64,000 nucleotides of DNA from Halicephalobus mephisto (GCA_009193035.1 SWDT01000035.1:1-64000); one strand, 5' to 3'. Counted from the first letter of the stretch, positions 46,122-57,245 are shown. Notes: a model not told the origin generated them from the sequence alone. Translations and numbers: made by a program.

Positions 46122-46528
46122 TGTTGCAGGGAAAAGATAGAATGACGAAAATAAAATGTAAGGGAATATGAACTTAATATCTATTGAACATTTAAATAAC
46201 ACCTTCGAAGAAGGCAAGGAGAACTATTATTTCGAAATATGTCCTAGTTCTGCATGTTGTGATTAAACTTACGACATGCTATTTACAAATTAATATTTTA
46301 AAATGCCAAATGCTTACCATAAATAAGAATAACCCAAGTTGATGTTTGATTGTTTAAACTCAAAGTATAGCTATATATTATCTTGCTTTAATATCAATGA
46401 ACAACTTTGAGAAAACGGGTATTTATCTTTCTTGTATTTAGTATAACAGAGATTAAAGAAAGACTATCTAGGGAATGAACATCGACTGAGCCTGCGCTCG
46501 AGTTTGAAGCAACCGTCTTCTTTCTCAT

Positions 46529-47447
46529 TCAACAGATATCATACATTAAGTAGCAAAAATTCCTGATCTGCTCCCTGTATTGTGGAACAGAGAGTACTGT
46601 ACAGATAGTCATCACTGCCGGACACGTTTCAATCATTCCAAGGAACACAATGAATTCCTTGAACCCCAAGATGGAACCGATGCAGATTGTGGAGAGTGGG
46701 AAGACGACGAAGCAGCACTGAACTACTGATTGAATGAGCATGGTCTTCTGGAGGTCGAAATAGACTGTTCTTTCGAATTCGGAGAGCTGCTTGAGGTTTA
46801 GTGTTTTGAATACTTGTACATTACAGTAAATCACGGCCATGAAGTTTACAATGATAGTAGTAGGTACACACGTGAAAACAACCAATGTCTCCGGCGCTTT
46901 AATCCTCACTGCGAGCAGAAACCGACCATCTGAGTTTGGAAGCAGATAGGGCCTCATCTGGATGTCTTCCAACTCTGGAGGTATGGAACAAAGCCGAGGT
47001 TTAGACAAATGAGGATCACAACTACACAGGAGATGGACGGAGTGTACAGGAGCACCATGGTTGAGACATTTATGGATTTGTTTCTACAGATAATCAGATA
47101 CCGCACCGCAAAAGGAACCGACATGCAGTACAAAGATAGACAGCATGTGCAAATGAAAACGGACCCAATGACTCTGATGACTAAATATGGCATACTGCGG
47201 TCAAAGCCGTGCCGGTAATACCGTATATGTAGTAACCGTTATGGACGAAATTATCTATTTTCAGAAATGCCGCTAAAGCAGTGAACAACAAGTCAAAGAC
47301 ACAGCTCTGGGCGATGGAATAGGTGTAGTACTCTATTTTCCTCTGCTTTCTCGTGGAGTACAGAATGAAAAGGAAAATGACCGTCAAGCACATCCCGAAG
47401 ATGGAAATCCAGAACGTGATGTCGATAAAGAACTGTTGAAAGAGCAT
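46529..47447 (-). pseudogene. Serpentine chemoreceptor pseudogene, intronless
   Basis: From the ATG at 47447 a receptor-like frame runs to about 47215. It continues in a second frame (MPYLVIRVIGSVF...) to about 46985 and in a third (PPELEDIQMRPYLLP...) to the stop at 46529. Each step needs a one- or two-base change, so two frameshifts break it. Joined conceptually it spans seven membrane segments and ends CYLMYDIC. No introns are visible, unlike its neighbour. A sequencing error at both sites would be the alternative. Confidence 0.75.
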
Positions 47448-47689
47448 CGTCAAGTAGTACTTTTCAGAACAAATTATTTTAGGAATAGTTATCGTTGACG
47501 GACAATTATCTTCTTATTAGAGGTTTGTACGGCATTATGGAAACAAAGACGAAACTTTTCTATTTTTGCTTAACAGTGAAAATAAAAATGCGTAGCGTTC
47601 TGTCTGCGTTATAGAACAGAGCACTTTTCAAGGTAGTCATTGTTATTAAACGTTTAATTAATGCAAGAAAGAAGATATAATTTCCGTAA

Positions 47690-47860
47690 ATTTGAATACG
47701 GTTGTGATTCCGAAGACGATACATAAGATGACTAAGACACAAAGCTGAATTAAGCAATAATCATGGTTCGCTGAAGATTAGGATGTTTTTCCATTCCCTG
47801 TGCAACTTGATGTTAAAGACTGAATATTCTTAAGTTGAAATACATCATTGTGATGAATAA
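47690..47860 (-). pseudogene. Chemoreceptor relic, C-terminal exon
   Basis: On the minus strand a short stretch reads YFNLRIFSL, then NLQRTMIIA and a hydrophobic tail, with stops between. It corresponds to the loop and helix (VYFDLQKTMLIQ) of the upstream paralog. Third dead member of the local cluster. Confidence 0.55.
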
Positions 47861-48317
47861 AAGATGACAAATTATTGACATGAACGGTAATATTAATGTT
47901 GCAGAACGCATGATTTCGTAATTTGCACTTCATACTTTTTTGACATAAACCAGTCGAGTCGGTTTGTTCTTTGGAGAGTGGTCGGTCTGCAGCTGAGGAT
48001 AATGCCGGTGTTTTTAACGCTTACTTTGGTTAAATTTCTCCCCTCTGTGCAAAATAATTAAGTTTTTTAAGATCTGTGATCAGCATTACAGAAATAGGTG
48101 TTTTTAAGAAATTACATTGGTCCAACTTTCCAGAACTACCCAGGAAATTTGATAATTTTAAGTTTCGCCGGTTCCAACATATTCTAGTTTTTTATAAAAC
48201 ACTAAACAATATCTCAAATCAATCCTTTTTGATTGGAATTTTTCTGTGTTTTCGAAACTATTTACCTAACAGTCAAGATTATGACACAGCAATTCTCCAA
48301 AATAAAGAACTTCTCAT

Positions 48318-48419
48318 AAGCTTCCTATAGAGAAAGCGTTCCAAAATTTGTAGTTATTCTCGCCACAAGATATTCAAGAGCGGAATTCAATGTTTACCTC
48401 AAACTTGGGTAATTAAACC
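48318..48419 (-). ncRNA. SL1 RNA gene, left member of divergent pair 2
   Basis: Canonical 22-nt leader at 48419-48398 on the minus strand, GTAAACATTG donor, Sm site AAATTTTGGAACG and a terminal hairpin. Nearly identical to the gene at 42894-42993, indicating duplication of the whole pair. Confidence 0.92.
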
Positions 48420-48715
48420 AAAGAGAATTTATCACTTTGAAGTGTTCTATCAATCCACTCGTTTTTGTTATATGAATGTCGGTCAATAGTCTCTATATGA
48501 AGAGAAAACAGATTACGGGGAGCAGAGCAGACTGACAACACTGCATAAGCAGTCTACTCGGGCGCAGATAAGGCAGTTCGTTCGCCTGTTTTGTTTGTTT
48601 CTCTCCGACGCTCATATCTTCTTGTTATATTGCAGCAAAGTGACTCTACTGCCCGATATCCATGTAACGAAAACGATTCCATAACTAGAGAATTCGAAGC
48701 GACGAGTTTGTCTTC

Positions 48716-48817
48716 GGTTTAATTACCCAAGTTTGAGGTAAACATTGAATTCCGCTCTTGAATATCTTGTGGCGAGAATAACTACAAATTTTGGAATGCT
48801 TTCTATAAAGAAAGCTT
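48716..48817 (+). ncRNA. SL1 RNA gene, right member of divergent pair 2
   Basis: Canonical leader at 48716-48737, donor GTAAACATTG, Sm site AAATTTTGG near 48786 and a perfect GCTTTC/GAAAGC hairpin. The 296-bp spacer to its partner resembles that of pair 1 (shared GGTCAATAGT, GCAGACT and CTCATATCT blocks). Confidence 0.93.
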
Positions 48818-49493
48818 ATAAAATTACTTTAGAGGTAATTAGTTCACAAGTGATAATAGATCGAAACTTTGGTTTTTGTTTAGGAAATCTTTGTTTGAAA
48901 TTCTGAAAGGAACAATTTTAAGAGCAACGAAATAACCGGTGATTGGTATAAGATGCAATTTTTAAGTATTTTCTAGGAAGTCAAATATTCGATTTCCATA
49001 ATTTAATTTATTGTTCTCTAGATTTTGACGGTTTGTTCTAATTACTGTTCAAAGCGATTAATTCTGTAATTCATTCTTGGAAATCAGTCAGTGACCGGAT
49101 GAAGGAACACGATTCACTCACAATCTGTTTCAGAACCGAGACCAAGGGCAAGCGAACAGCTCAACTGCTGTCTTTTATTTCATTCAGAATTAGGTGTTGG
49201 ATTTGAGGAAAGTTCGGGAAATGTGGCTATTCTTTTAAGACAGAATTACAAAGGCATCACTGAATTTCCAGATAAGCGAAGTAGAGATGGACACTTATGA
49301 CTTAATAATGGGTCCCAATGAATTTAAAATATGCAATTCCATCAAATGCTGTAATTTTGGGTAGCCAACGGTTTATGAACAATAACATGGAACAAGACAC
49401 ACTTTCTCGGGGAATTGTTTTGTCGGAAACAAAAATTTAAAACTACTTTTATGAACATATTTCTTTTTCCTGCTCAAAATTCTATTTACAGTG

Positions 49494-50104
49494 TCCCATA
49501 AAATAGGAAACATCGAATTTCCTCGGAAACTAGAAGAACTACTAGCGTATAACTTTGAAACATGATATTCTTCGTAATTACCTATATTTTGATAGTATGA
49601 TCATCCCTGAGGGTCCCTCATAAAAAAGTTACGGTCGTTTAAAAAAATGCACATTTTTTAGCCTTTTTCTGCGCGTCTTCTCCTGCAACGAATAGGAAGT
49701 TTCAGCATCTGAAACCACTTCTGAAATCAATTATGACTTCTGGTAGTTGACGGTCAGAAAAAAATTCCTGAGGATTTTTAACTTCAGACGACCATATTAG
49801 GGTAATCAACAAAGCTGAAATTCTGAAACTTGTAGCACTTGTAGGGCTCAGAAGGACTTTTCAGATGATCCATAAAAGAGATTCTGAAACGCATTATTCG
49901 TTATGAGAGAAGAAACGCGGAAAAAGCTAAAAAATGTGCATTTTTTTAAACGACCGTAACTTTTTTATGAGGGACCCTCAGTGATGATCATACTATCAAA
50001 ATATAGGTAATTACGAAGACTATCATATTTCAAAGTTATACGGTAGTAGCTCTGTTAGTTTCAGAAAAAATTCGATGTTTCCTATTTTATGGGACATACT
50101 GTAT
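49494..50104. mobile_element. Tc1/mariner-type MITE, about 610 bp
   Basis: Ends are CAGTGTCCCATAAAATAGG and, inverted, CAGTATGTCCCATAAAATAG, each next to TA. Long arms of about 190 bp (through AAAGTTACGGTCGTTTAAAA and its complement) enclose a smaller centre with no reading frame. The TA target and CAGT end suggest mobilisation by a Tc1-type transposase. Confidence 0.85.
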
Positions 50105-50540
50105 AAGGGGAATTCATTAGGAAATCAATGTTCTTGAGAATGCTGATGACTAGTCGATGATATGATTCAGCAATTATTTTCGAATCAGGAAGTTTCATTT
50201 GTAATTAGTTTCATAACTAGAATCTGAATCATAACTTCCATATTACTAACGATCGCGAGATTGATGAATTATCCTATTAAAACCTGATTTAGTATCTATT
50301 TGACGATGAAGTAATACTAAAAACATGAGATTTACTAATATTTTGTTTGTTAATGAAACGCATGTATTTTTTTGAAGCAGTTCCAATAGTGATAGATGGT
50401 AGGTGGAGCTATTGTCCAAGCATTTTCCTGTTAAATACAGCTTACCGTCTTCAAAATTATAATATTTTCAAAAATTTTCGTTATCAGCTCCCCCATTTTC
50501 ATTTCTAGTATTGGCTCCACAACTCTCTGTAAATGTATGG

Positions 50541-50692
50541 TGCTGTAGTTTAACACACGGAGCCCTGCCTGTAATTTTCACAGCGTTTTGTAGATTTTAG
50601 AATGATGAATTGAATGATATATGGTATTCCAGGATTCTAAAATCTACAAAACGCTGTAAAAATTATAGGCAGGACTCTATGTGTTAAAGAGT
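50541..50692. repeat. Palindromic element, about 60-bp arms
   Basis: TTAACACACGGAGCCCTGCC...CAGCGTTTTGTAGATTTTAG at the left is mirrored by CTAAAATCTACAAAACGCTG...GGCAGGACTC at the right, with about 25 bp between. Confidence 0.85.
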
Positions 50693-51559
50693 CACCCCGC
50701 TGATCAGATAACAATAGCACAATGAAAAGTTAAGATACCTAGTCTTAGAACCAGTCGAGTCTAGTTAGTATATTTGGTTAGAACCTGTTTATTCTCTAAT
50801 TATAATCGTGTTGTAAAGAATTTGCTCGGAGTTTGGTTGGTAACAACCAGACGAAGAACCTCACTATTCTGGTATTATATTGGAATAAAGAGACCAATAC
50901 AGCTAATATAGTAGGAACCTCCGATCTCCCCAGGAGAATTAAAAAGCTCACCCATGATTACCGAGCGCGTACCACATCATCTTATTGAGCTATCCTCTAA
51001 TCCTCACCAAAACACCTTTTAACTACAGTTAAATTTGTCTTTGCGAATGACAAACATGTTTGAGTTTTATTAGTTCAATTTAATACCTTTTATTTCAGAT
51101 TCCTATAGTTTTTGACTTTTCAGTTACTCTCATAATCTTCATTTTAGAATCCATAATAATTATTAGATACTTTTCTTGTCTAATGTTCTTGATCATCTTA
51201 GTTGTTCATATAACACGTTTTTGAGAGAATTGAAATTCCCAAAGGCAAACCGCGAAAATGTTTCTTTCTTCGCTCAAATTTTGTTCATGAATTTATACCA
51301 TAACAAATTACGAAATTTTGAGATCTGACTTTCTAGAACGAAATTCAAAAAAAATTTAAATTAATTTTTTATATATTAACTGAATTGAAAAATGTAATAT
51401 ATTGTTGGAATCAGCGTTTCCAATATACAAAACTGTCTTTCATACGATAGTGCTTCCTAGTATTAAGATGACTAAATCTTTTAACTTTTCAGGACAAACA
51501 GTTTTGCTTAGCACTGCTATTTATCACAAAGTAATTGGTTTTTTCGTGCTGATTCAATC

Positions 51560-52420
51560 ATGGTTTCCAAAGCTTTATTATTACTATTTGTTTTATCAAC
51601 TCTGACTACCGTATACACACTCAATTTGTATGACCAATGCGGTGGTATTAACTATAACGGTCCTACTAGATGTCCACGCAGTTCTCACTGTAAAAAGTTG
51701 AACCCCTACTACTATCAATGCATTCCTCGAAGTTCATCCTCAGTAAATTCAGATTTCGGTGATAGAAATAGTCAAGATGCTCTGGGTAGATTTTCAGGAA
51801 GCGGTAAAACCACCAGATACTGGGATTGCTGTAAGGCTTCCTGCTCTTGGAATGGCAAGTCCTCTCATGTGAGTCGTCCTGTTGTTGCTTGTGACGCTCA
51901 CGGTAATAAGTTGACCGACATCAACGTTCAAAGTGGTTGCAATGGTGGTTCTGCTTACATGTGCAACGACCAAACCCCATGGGCTGTTAACGATCACTTA
52001 TCTTACGGCTTCGCTGCTGCTTCCTTAATTGGTGGTTCTGAGGACAAAATGTGTTGTACTTGTATGAAGTTAACTTTCACTTCTGGTCCAGTTGCTGGTA
52101 AGCAAATGATTGTTCAATTGACCAATACTGGTGGCGACTTGTCCAATAACCACTTTGATCTTGCAATCCCAGGTGGTGGTTTCGGTATTTTCACCCAAGG
52201 CTGTCCACGTGAATTCGGTCCTGGTTTCCACTGGGGTGCACAATATGGAGGTATTAGTAATGCCGCAGAGTGTAACGGTTTACCTGAAGTATTACGAGCC
52301 GGATGCTACTGGAGATTTAACTGGTTCAAGAACGCCGACAATCCAAATGTCAACTTTGAACAAGTTAATTGTCCACAAGAACTTACTGCCAGGACTGGCT
52401 GTCGCCGTACTGATGAGTAA
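51560..52420 (+). CDS. Secreted CBM1-GH45 endoglucanase, fungal type
   Basis: One intronless frame of 286 residues. Signal peptide 1-20; CBM1 cellulose-binding domain 24-54 with four cysteines (27, 38, 44, 54) and the NPYYYQC end; a Ser-rich linker 55-82; GH45 catalytic domain 83-282. Catalytic residues are present: Asp89 in [11 protein letters not shown] (general base) and Asp200 in [16 protein letters not shown] (general acid). It hydrolyses beta-1,4-glucan in plant walls. GH45 in nematodes is known from Bursaphelenchus and relatives and is regarded as a transfer from fungi. An N-terminal CBM1 plus GH45 is the layout of Rhizopus-type enzymes. Lack of introns, unlike all housekeeping genes here, fits transfer. 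Confidence 0.93.
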   Translation: MVSKALLLLFVLSTLTTVYTLNLYDQCGGINYNGPTRCPRSSHCKKLNPYYYQCIPRSSSSVNSDFGDRNSQDALGRFSGSGKTTRYWDCCKASCSWNGKSSHVSRPVVACDAHGNKLTDINVQSGCNGGSAYMCNDQTPWAVNDHLSYGFAAASLIGGSEDKMCCTCMKLTFTSGPVAGKQMIVQLTNTGGDLSNNHFDLAIPGGGFGIFTQGCPREFGPGFHWGAQYGGISNAAECNGLPEVLRAGCYWRFNWFKNADNPNVNFEQVNCPQELTARTGCRRTDE

Positions 52421-53137
52421 TTTGATGATCACAATACAGGAACATGTTTACAAGTTTTTGTAATTAATTAAGATTTGGTTCCAACAGATTTTCAGCATGA
52501 TAAAATAACTATTGTTTAACTGGTACATTATTGCAAAGATATTTTTTTACAAAAATGCTTTTTTGATATTTGTATTTGAATGTATAAAGTAAAGAAATTT
52601 AGAAAGTTGTAAAGATTCTAAAATTTCTAAATGTGCCATCATATACTCGTTACTTAAATTGAGGATGGTTGAAATTCATAAATGATGTTTGAGAAGGTTA
52701 TTTTGAATTTCTAATTAATAGGTTTCTTATATGTATTGTCCCGAGAATCATTATTTTGTCTGAAAAAGTGCTATATTGTGGATATCGGTTAAAATCAATA
52801 TCTATAATGAAAACAGAAACAATTCTAAATCGGATGCACAGTTAACCGATATATTAATGCTAAGGAATTAAATTATGAAAATATAATAAGCGTGGAAAAT
52901 TTGGAAATTATGGAATAAGTAGTAAGCAAACTAGTCGGGGAACAGATTTTATAAGAAATTACGGGACAGGGGTAATGAGTGCACTGGATTCAAGTGATCA
53001 GAAACAGAAAGAGATAATTGTGTTTTTTCGTCAAATATATACTGGCTAAATCACATAAATATCACGGGCCCTCCGGAGGCAAGAACCAGGTGTACCCATA
53101 TACTACTTGTTTATTATCGTGTTTGTTGTTTTCATCG
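52421..53137. other. Downstream of cellulase, no gene seen
   Basis: AATAAA-type signals occur near 52575. The rest is AT-rich. A CCCTCCGGAGG palindrome lies near 53071 at the edge of the retroelement relic. Confidence 0.45.
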
Positions 53138-53557
53138 AATTAATATCTTGATCCATGGATTCCTACTGCTTTATAATACAGTCAATTTCATCTGCCATAA
53201 TCCTCATAGACTTGGGGTTGTCCCTTGCTAGCTCTAAGTCATGAAGCTTCTTCATCAACTGTCTAATAATTCTCTTTTTAATTCCAAATCTCTTCCTAAG
53301 TTTCTCTAAACACAAATTATAGTTTGATTTTATCATGAGATAGTCCTTTTACTGCTTATTCAGCATCTCCTATTATCAAAGATTTCAAATACTGTAGCTT
53401 CTGTGTTTGTGATCGATTGCATGTATACATAAGAATTAAACAAATTCCGAAATTTCTTGAATTTTTTCGCAGCCCCGTCAAATCTCGATATTCTTAACTT
53501 TGGGAATCTTGCTTGAATTATCTGTCCTCTGTTTCCTCCTTGTTCTCTTTTTTCCAC
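53138..53557 (-). pseudogene. BEL/Pao retrotransposon Gag relic
   Basis: On the minus strand the frame opens with FPKLRISRFDGAAKKFKKF and continues, after stops and a frameshift, with KLRKRFGIKKRIIRQLMKKL and MADEIDCIIKQ. These match the order of the Gag-like domain of BEL/Pao LTR elements (PKLxLxxFDGD...F, then L..RFG...RII..H...L). No protease, reverse transcriptase or clear LTR is visible. Dead fragment about 1 kb downstream of the cellulase. Confidence 0.7.
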
Positions 53558-53962
53558 TTCTATTTCTTCACTATATATCGATAAGTTATTTCTATTTCTC
53601 GAAATTGCTCTTGATCTTTTTATTCATTGCATGGAGGGGTCTCTAGTAGTATATAGATACTCATTCTGGACCACACCCACAACCTTCCCAGATGATACGG
53701 GACATTAGGTGTGATATGAAAATTGTTTATTCTTATTAAATAATACAACTGGCTAGACACTTCACTTTAATAAAATTTCTGGCTCACCTCAACCCCCTCT
53801 GGAGGGATTTGTGTTATTTTATGCAATCCGATCAATTTTTCTTGATTATAAATGTTTATTAACAAATCATTGACAAATTACGATATTATAAATCTAGCTA
53901 AAGAATTAAAAATAAGAAATTTGAAGGATAACATCAATATAGTGTGATTTGATATCTGGTTT

Positions 53963-54169
53963 CTAGTAATCACATTTTGGCTTGCAGACACATGTGAGAG
54001 TAAGTCCTTCGCAATGTCCAGTTTTATAGAATTCGTTGGTACAACTGTTAACTATACGTTGACATTTATTACGACAATTATCACCACCGCTTCCACCCCA
54101 GCATGTAGGCCAAGCTTGAACACAAGTCAAAATAATACATAAAAGAGAAATGAAGAACCAAATGCGCAT
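53963..54169 (-). CDS. Defensin-like secreted peptide (CS-alpha-beta pattern)
   Basis: 68 residues: signal peptide 1-19 (ends CVQA) and a 49-residue mature peptide with eight cysteines spaced C-8-C-3-C-6-C-9-C-6-C-1-C-3-C. The CxxxC (DNCRNKC) and CxC (TCVC) pairs and the gamma-core GHCEGLTLTCVC are hallmarks of CS-alpha-beta defensins such as drosomycin and plant defensins. Antimicrobial or antifungal action outside the cell is inferred from this. One exon. A TATATAA lies about 105 bp upstream. It stands alone about 1.5 kb from the cellulase. Confidence 0.75.
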   Translation of the reverse strand: MRIWFFISLLCIILTCVQAWPTCWGGSGGDNCRNKCQRIVNSCTNEFYKTGHCEGLTLTCVCKPKCDY

Positions 54170-54520
54170 TTTTTCGTTTTTATTAGTCTGTTTCTCAGTT
54201 CTGTATTCTCTCTAAAACCGTAATATTTATTGAAAGTAACGCTCGCTCAACTGTTACACGAAAAAATGTTGTATATAAATAATTGAAATCTTTTAGAAAC
54301 CAAGTAGTTGACTGAAATTCATATACAAAACCAAACATAAAAATCTTTAACAATCAGTTTTAACTTATTTTTCAAACAATAGCAGGTGATAGGCGATGAG
54401 CCTTTTCGAACAGAACTGACAAAAAAAAGAGCTGAGTCTTAACACTTTGACGTTTATACACAGAACCCAACAGTCGTGCACCAACAAGTATTTTTTCTAT
54501 GAATTTACTGCTGTAGTATT

Positions 54521-54826
54521 GGTTGTGTGGATGTCGATAGTATGACACTTTGGAGCTCCATGATTAGGCGGAAAACTGTTGGTTCCTACTATTAGCAATT
54601 ACGTTAGTTTATCTCAACATAAACATAGAACAAAGAGGGGAAAGATCCTCATTTAACCGAAGTCAAACTCGGACCAGTCTAAAACTGGAATTTTTCAAAG
54701 ACTGATTCTCTAACACTTTATTCTCACCTCCCAGGCGTCGGCTGACTGGGCGGAGATTTGGGCATCCTGTCTAGGCCGTTCATGGTTTAATTTCTACTTT
54801 CATGCCCACACTGCTGTTTTCAATCG
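54521..54826 (+). repeat. Left inverted repeat flanking the virus-like block
   Basis: About 290-300 bp matching the reverse complement of 61501-61793. Shared runs include GTTCCTACTATTAGCAATTA, TCAAACTCGGACC and CGTCGGCTGACTGGGCGGAG. Same orientation as the solo copy at 36 kb. Confidence 0.85.
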
Positions 54827-54879
54827 AACGGTCGTAGTTTAAAAAGATGATTCATTGTCATCTGACAACTTGATAAACA

Positions 54880-55257
54880 CAAGATTTTTTGCGCAAGAAG
54901 TACAAAATAGGAGTTATAAAATTGGATGGCTATTTAGAAATTAAAAGTAAAATAAATAAAAATGATCAAAATAATAATGGAGAGAAAAACAATAAATCCT
55001 TTAGCAATAAAATTGACAATATTTTTATTACATGTAATTTGATTGAGGATTGTTATATTAACAAAAAGATGTTCAATTCAATCTATAGATTTAGACCCAA
55101 TGATGAAATAAAAATAGAATCGAAAAATATTATTTATCATGAAGTAACTAACAGACCAAATAAAGTAAATTTAAAATTAGTAGATCTTAACGATGATTTG
55201 ATTGAGTTTAATAATATTAATATTTTTATTAAATTGGATTTGAAAGAGATATCATAA
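54880..55257 (+). pseudogene. Virus-like small beta-rich protein, 5'-truncated
   Basis: An open frame of about 125 codons begins right after a TAA at 54874 and has no ATG before codon 60, so it looks cut at its start, just inside the left repeat. Its C-terminal part (a YHEV motif, then NLKLVDLNDDLIEF, then IFIKLDLKEIS) has the pattern of a C-terminal beta-sandwich seen in proteins that accompany double-jelly-roll capsid genes in virus-like elements. That assignment is from pattern recognition and is moderate. It is transcribed towards, and on the opposite strand from, the glycoprotein gene. Confidence 0.5.
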
Positions 55258-55268
55258 GAAAGTTTTAT

Positions 55269-55576
55269 TGTTCATCATTGTCGATTGTTGAATACTGTGG
55301 AATTGTCTTAAATCCAGAACCTGTTACATTTTTTTACCAGATAATCGACAAATTCTTTATTTTTCTTTGTTAATTTCTTTTTTCTAGGCTTTTTTGGAGG
55401 GGTCTTATTTTCACCTTTATTCAATATTTCAAATGATTAATCATTAGTGATCATAGATTTACTCACTTCAAGGCCATTATTTTGAACTTTGATCAGCTCG
55501 ATTTTATTAATACTATTTTCGCCTAATAGTTTATATTTATTATTTTTTTCAGTCATCGAAAATACTAACACCATTT
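55269..55576 (-). pseudogene. Broken small basic ORF of the virus-like block
   Basis: A minus-strand frame from an ATG near 55557 runs about 45 codons to a TAA, then continues open through a Lys/Pro-rich stretch (PPKKPRKKKLTKKNK) to a frameshift near 55345 and ends near 55269. Composition matches the neighbouring ORFs (AT-rich, Asn/Lys/Ile). It lies 20 bp downstream of the glycoprotein gene. Decayed; function unknown. Confidence 0.45.
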
Positions 55577-55595
55577 ATTATATTAATTTTCAATT

Positions 55596-57245
55596 CTAAT
55601 TTAATGAAAGAGCAGATAGAAATTTAGTTAAACTTGGCTTTCTTTCAAATTTAAGAGGTTTCATTTCAATATTTTCAGTTGGAGTTGATTCTTCGTCTTC
55701 AATCGAAACTAATTTTCTTCTATTTTGTTTCCTTTTACTTAAAGAAAACTGTGGTGATACAATGTAAATCAAAGATCTAGCAATAAATACATAAATTAGT
55801 GTCGAAGCAATTGTTACATAAATTCTCCAGTATTTCAAGTAATAAGATTCGAGTAAATTATCTAAATCGTTTATAATTTCATGAGGAATCGCCGAATTCT
55901 GCTCATTCTCTTTTAATTCCACATCAGCATTCGACATTTGTCTCATCTCATTTAGTAATTCTTCTTCTATATCAGTTTTCACATCATTGAAAATATGTTT
56001 TTTAAAAATTAGTTTATTTTTCAAGAACCGTAAGTTATAATTATTCTTTATTTCAACATTTTTTAAACTAGAGATATTGCTTGCAACAGTTCGCTGTAGT
56101 GAATTATCATTAGTAATGGCACCATCTTTCATATACCAAATTTTATCGTTATACTTCTTAATTTTTATAGGTATATAACCCTTAATATCATTTAATTCAG
56201 TAAATTCGATTAGTTTATTATCAATTTCTTTACAGAACTTAACTTCAATAATGCTATTATTAATTATTTTAACATCAACTGCAGTGTAATTTAAGACTTT
56301 TCGAATAAATTTCTTTGGATTCTCCTTCAACAAAATTTCCAAAATTTCATTATGATCATTGAACATTTGACAAAAAGCTTCTGTTAAATGTCTTAATTGA
56401 TTCTTGATATTATTTTCTAGATATTGTAGTTCTCCTGCTTCTTGAAAGGTTTTAACTGAGTTGTGATCCGATCTTTTTTCTCTAACAGATTTTAAAGCAT
56501 AACCTTCTGAGGTTAATTGTAAATTATTTCCACAATCAGTTGTAAAATTATCTTTTAAATTTAAAGCAATTTGGTAATCATTATTGATCCAAAAATTAGT
56601 ATTAAAGTAGCCCTTAAGAACTCCAATAGAAATGAATTTACAGTTTTGTTTATCATTCACTTCCCAAACCATGAATTCATTTGGTTTAATTTTATATCTA
56701 CCTTTTGAATATTCCCACTTATTCATACTAACTAGAACATTAGTAGGACGTCTTTGGTTATAGTGAGAAAAAACTTTAGTCTCAATTAAAACACAATTCT
56801 CTTTCAAATAGTGCTTAGCTCTGAATAAACTAGTAAACCTGTTTGGATATTCGATAGAAACTTTATTATTAGTGCGATATAAATGTTCCCCTTTTTCCAA
56901 AACACCAAAGTCACAGGTTTTGCTTTTTATCATGTCATTACATTCTTTTACCGTAATATGTTTATTATTAATTTCTTTTTCAATTAGATGTTGATATCCA
57001 GATAAATCTGTATATAAAGAAACTTCAGTGATAACTTTTTTGCATAAATGAGCGTTTGAAATATATTCTATAGTATTAGGTTTAAAGATTTCAAATCTCT
57101 TTACTTTTATTTTGTCTTTGTAGTTAAAGTTACATTTTGGTAATTGTGGAAAATAAAAATACTGTTTTGGAGAATTATTAGTACAAATAATTGAAGAGCC
57201 AAAGGCTCGATGAAAAACAAATAAAATGATTAAAATTGTCTTCAT
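55596..57245 (-). CDS. Virus-like type I membrane glycoprotein (fusogen-like)
   Basis: 549 residues in one open frame. Signal peptide 1-17; large ectodomain with about a dozen cysteines and N-glycosylation sites; a furin-type site REKR at 255-258 followed by a helical stretch (about 265-320); one membrane span near 474-495; basic cytoplasmic tail of about 50 residues. Signal, cleavage site, helix and single anchor in this order are what viral envelope fusion proteins show. I cannot assign it to a named glycoprotein family. It starts 20 bp after the capsid-like gene ends and shares its strand and AT-rich codons. Nematode Maverick/Polinton elements are known to carry fusogens. Confidence 0.65.
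   Translation of the reverse strand: MKTILIILFVFHRAFGSSIICTNNSPKQYFYFPQLPKCNFNYKDKIKVKRFEIFKPNTIEYISNAHLCKKVITEVSLYTDLSGYQHLIEKEINNKHITVKECNDMIKSKTCDFGVLEKGEHLYRTNNKVSIEYPNRFTSLFRAKHYLKENCVLIETKVFSHYNQRRPTNVLVSMNKWEYSKGRYKIKPNEFMVWEVNDKQNCKFISIGVLKGYFNTNFWINNDYQIALNLKDNFTTDCGNNLQLTSEGYALKSVREKRSDHNSVKTFQEAGELQYLENNIKNQLRHLTEAFCQMFNDHNEILEILLKENPKKFIRKVLNYTAVDVKIINNSIIEVKFCKEIDNKLIEFTELNDIKGYIPIKIKKYNDKIWYMKDGAITNDNSLQRTVASNISSLKNVEIKNNYNLRFLKNKLIFKKHIFNDVKTDIEEELLNEMRQMSNADVELKENEQNSAIPHEIINDLDNLLESYYLKYWRIYVTIASTLIYVFIARSLIYIVSPQFSLSKRKQNRRKLVSIEDEESTPTENIEMKPLKFERKPSLTKFLSALSLN

Larger units (their letters stand above)
48818..51401. other. Gene-poor interval with two palindromic elements
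   Basis: No coding sequence with domain or splice support. Contains the palindromes at 49494-50104 and 50541-50692. The remainder is unremarkable AT-rich sequence. Confidence 0.5.

Noticed and set aside
55596..57245. Assigning the glycoprotein to a named viral family
   Set aside because: Topology fits a fusion protein, but I saw no family-specific motif strong enough to choose between known classes.
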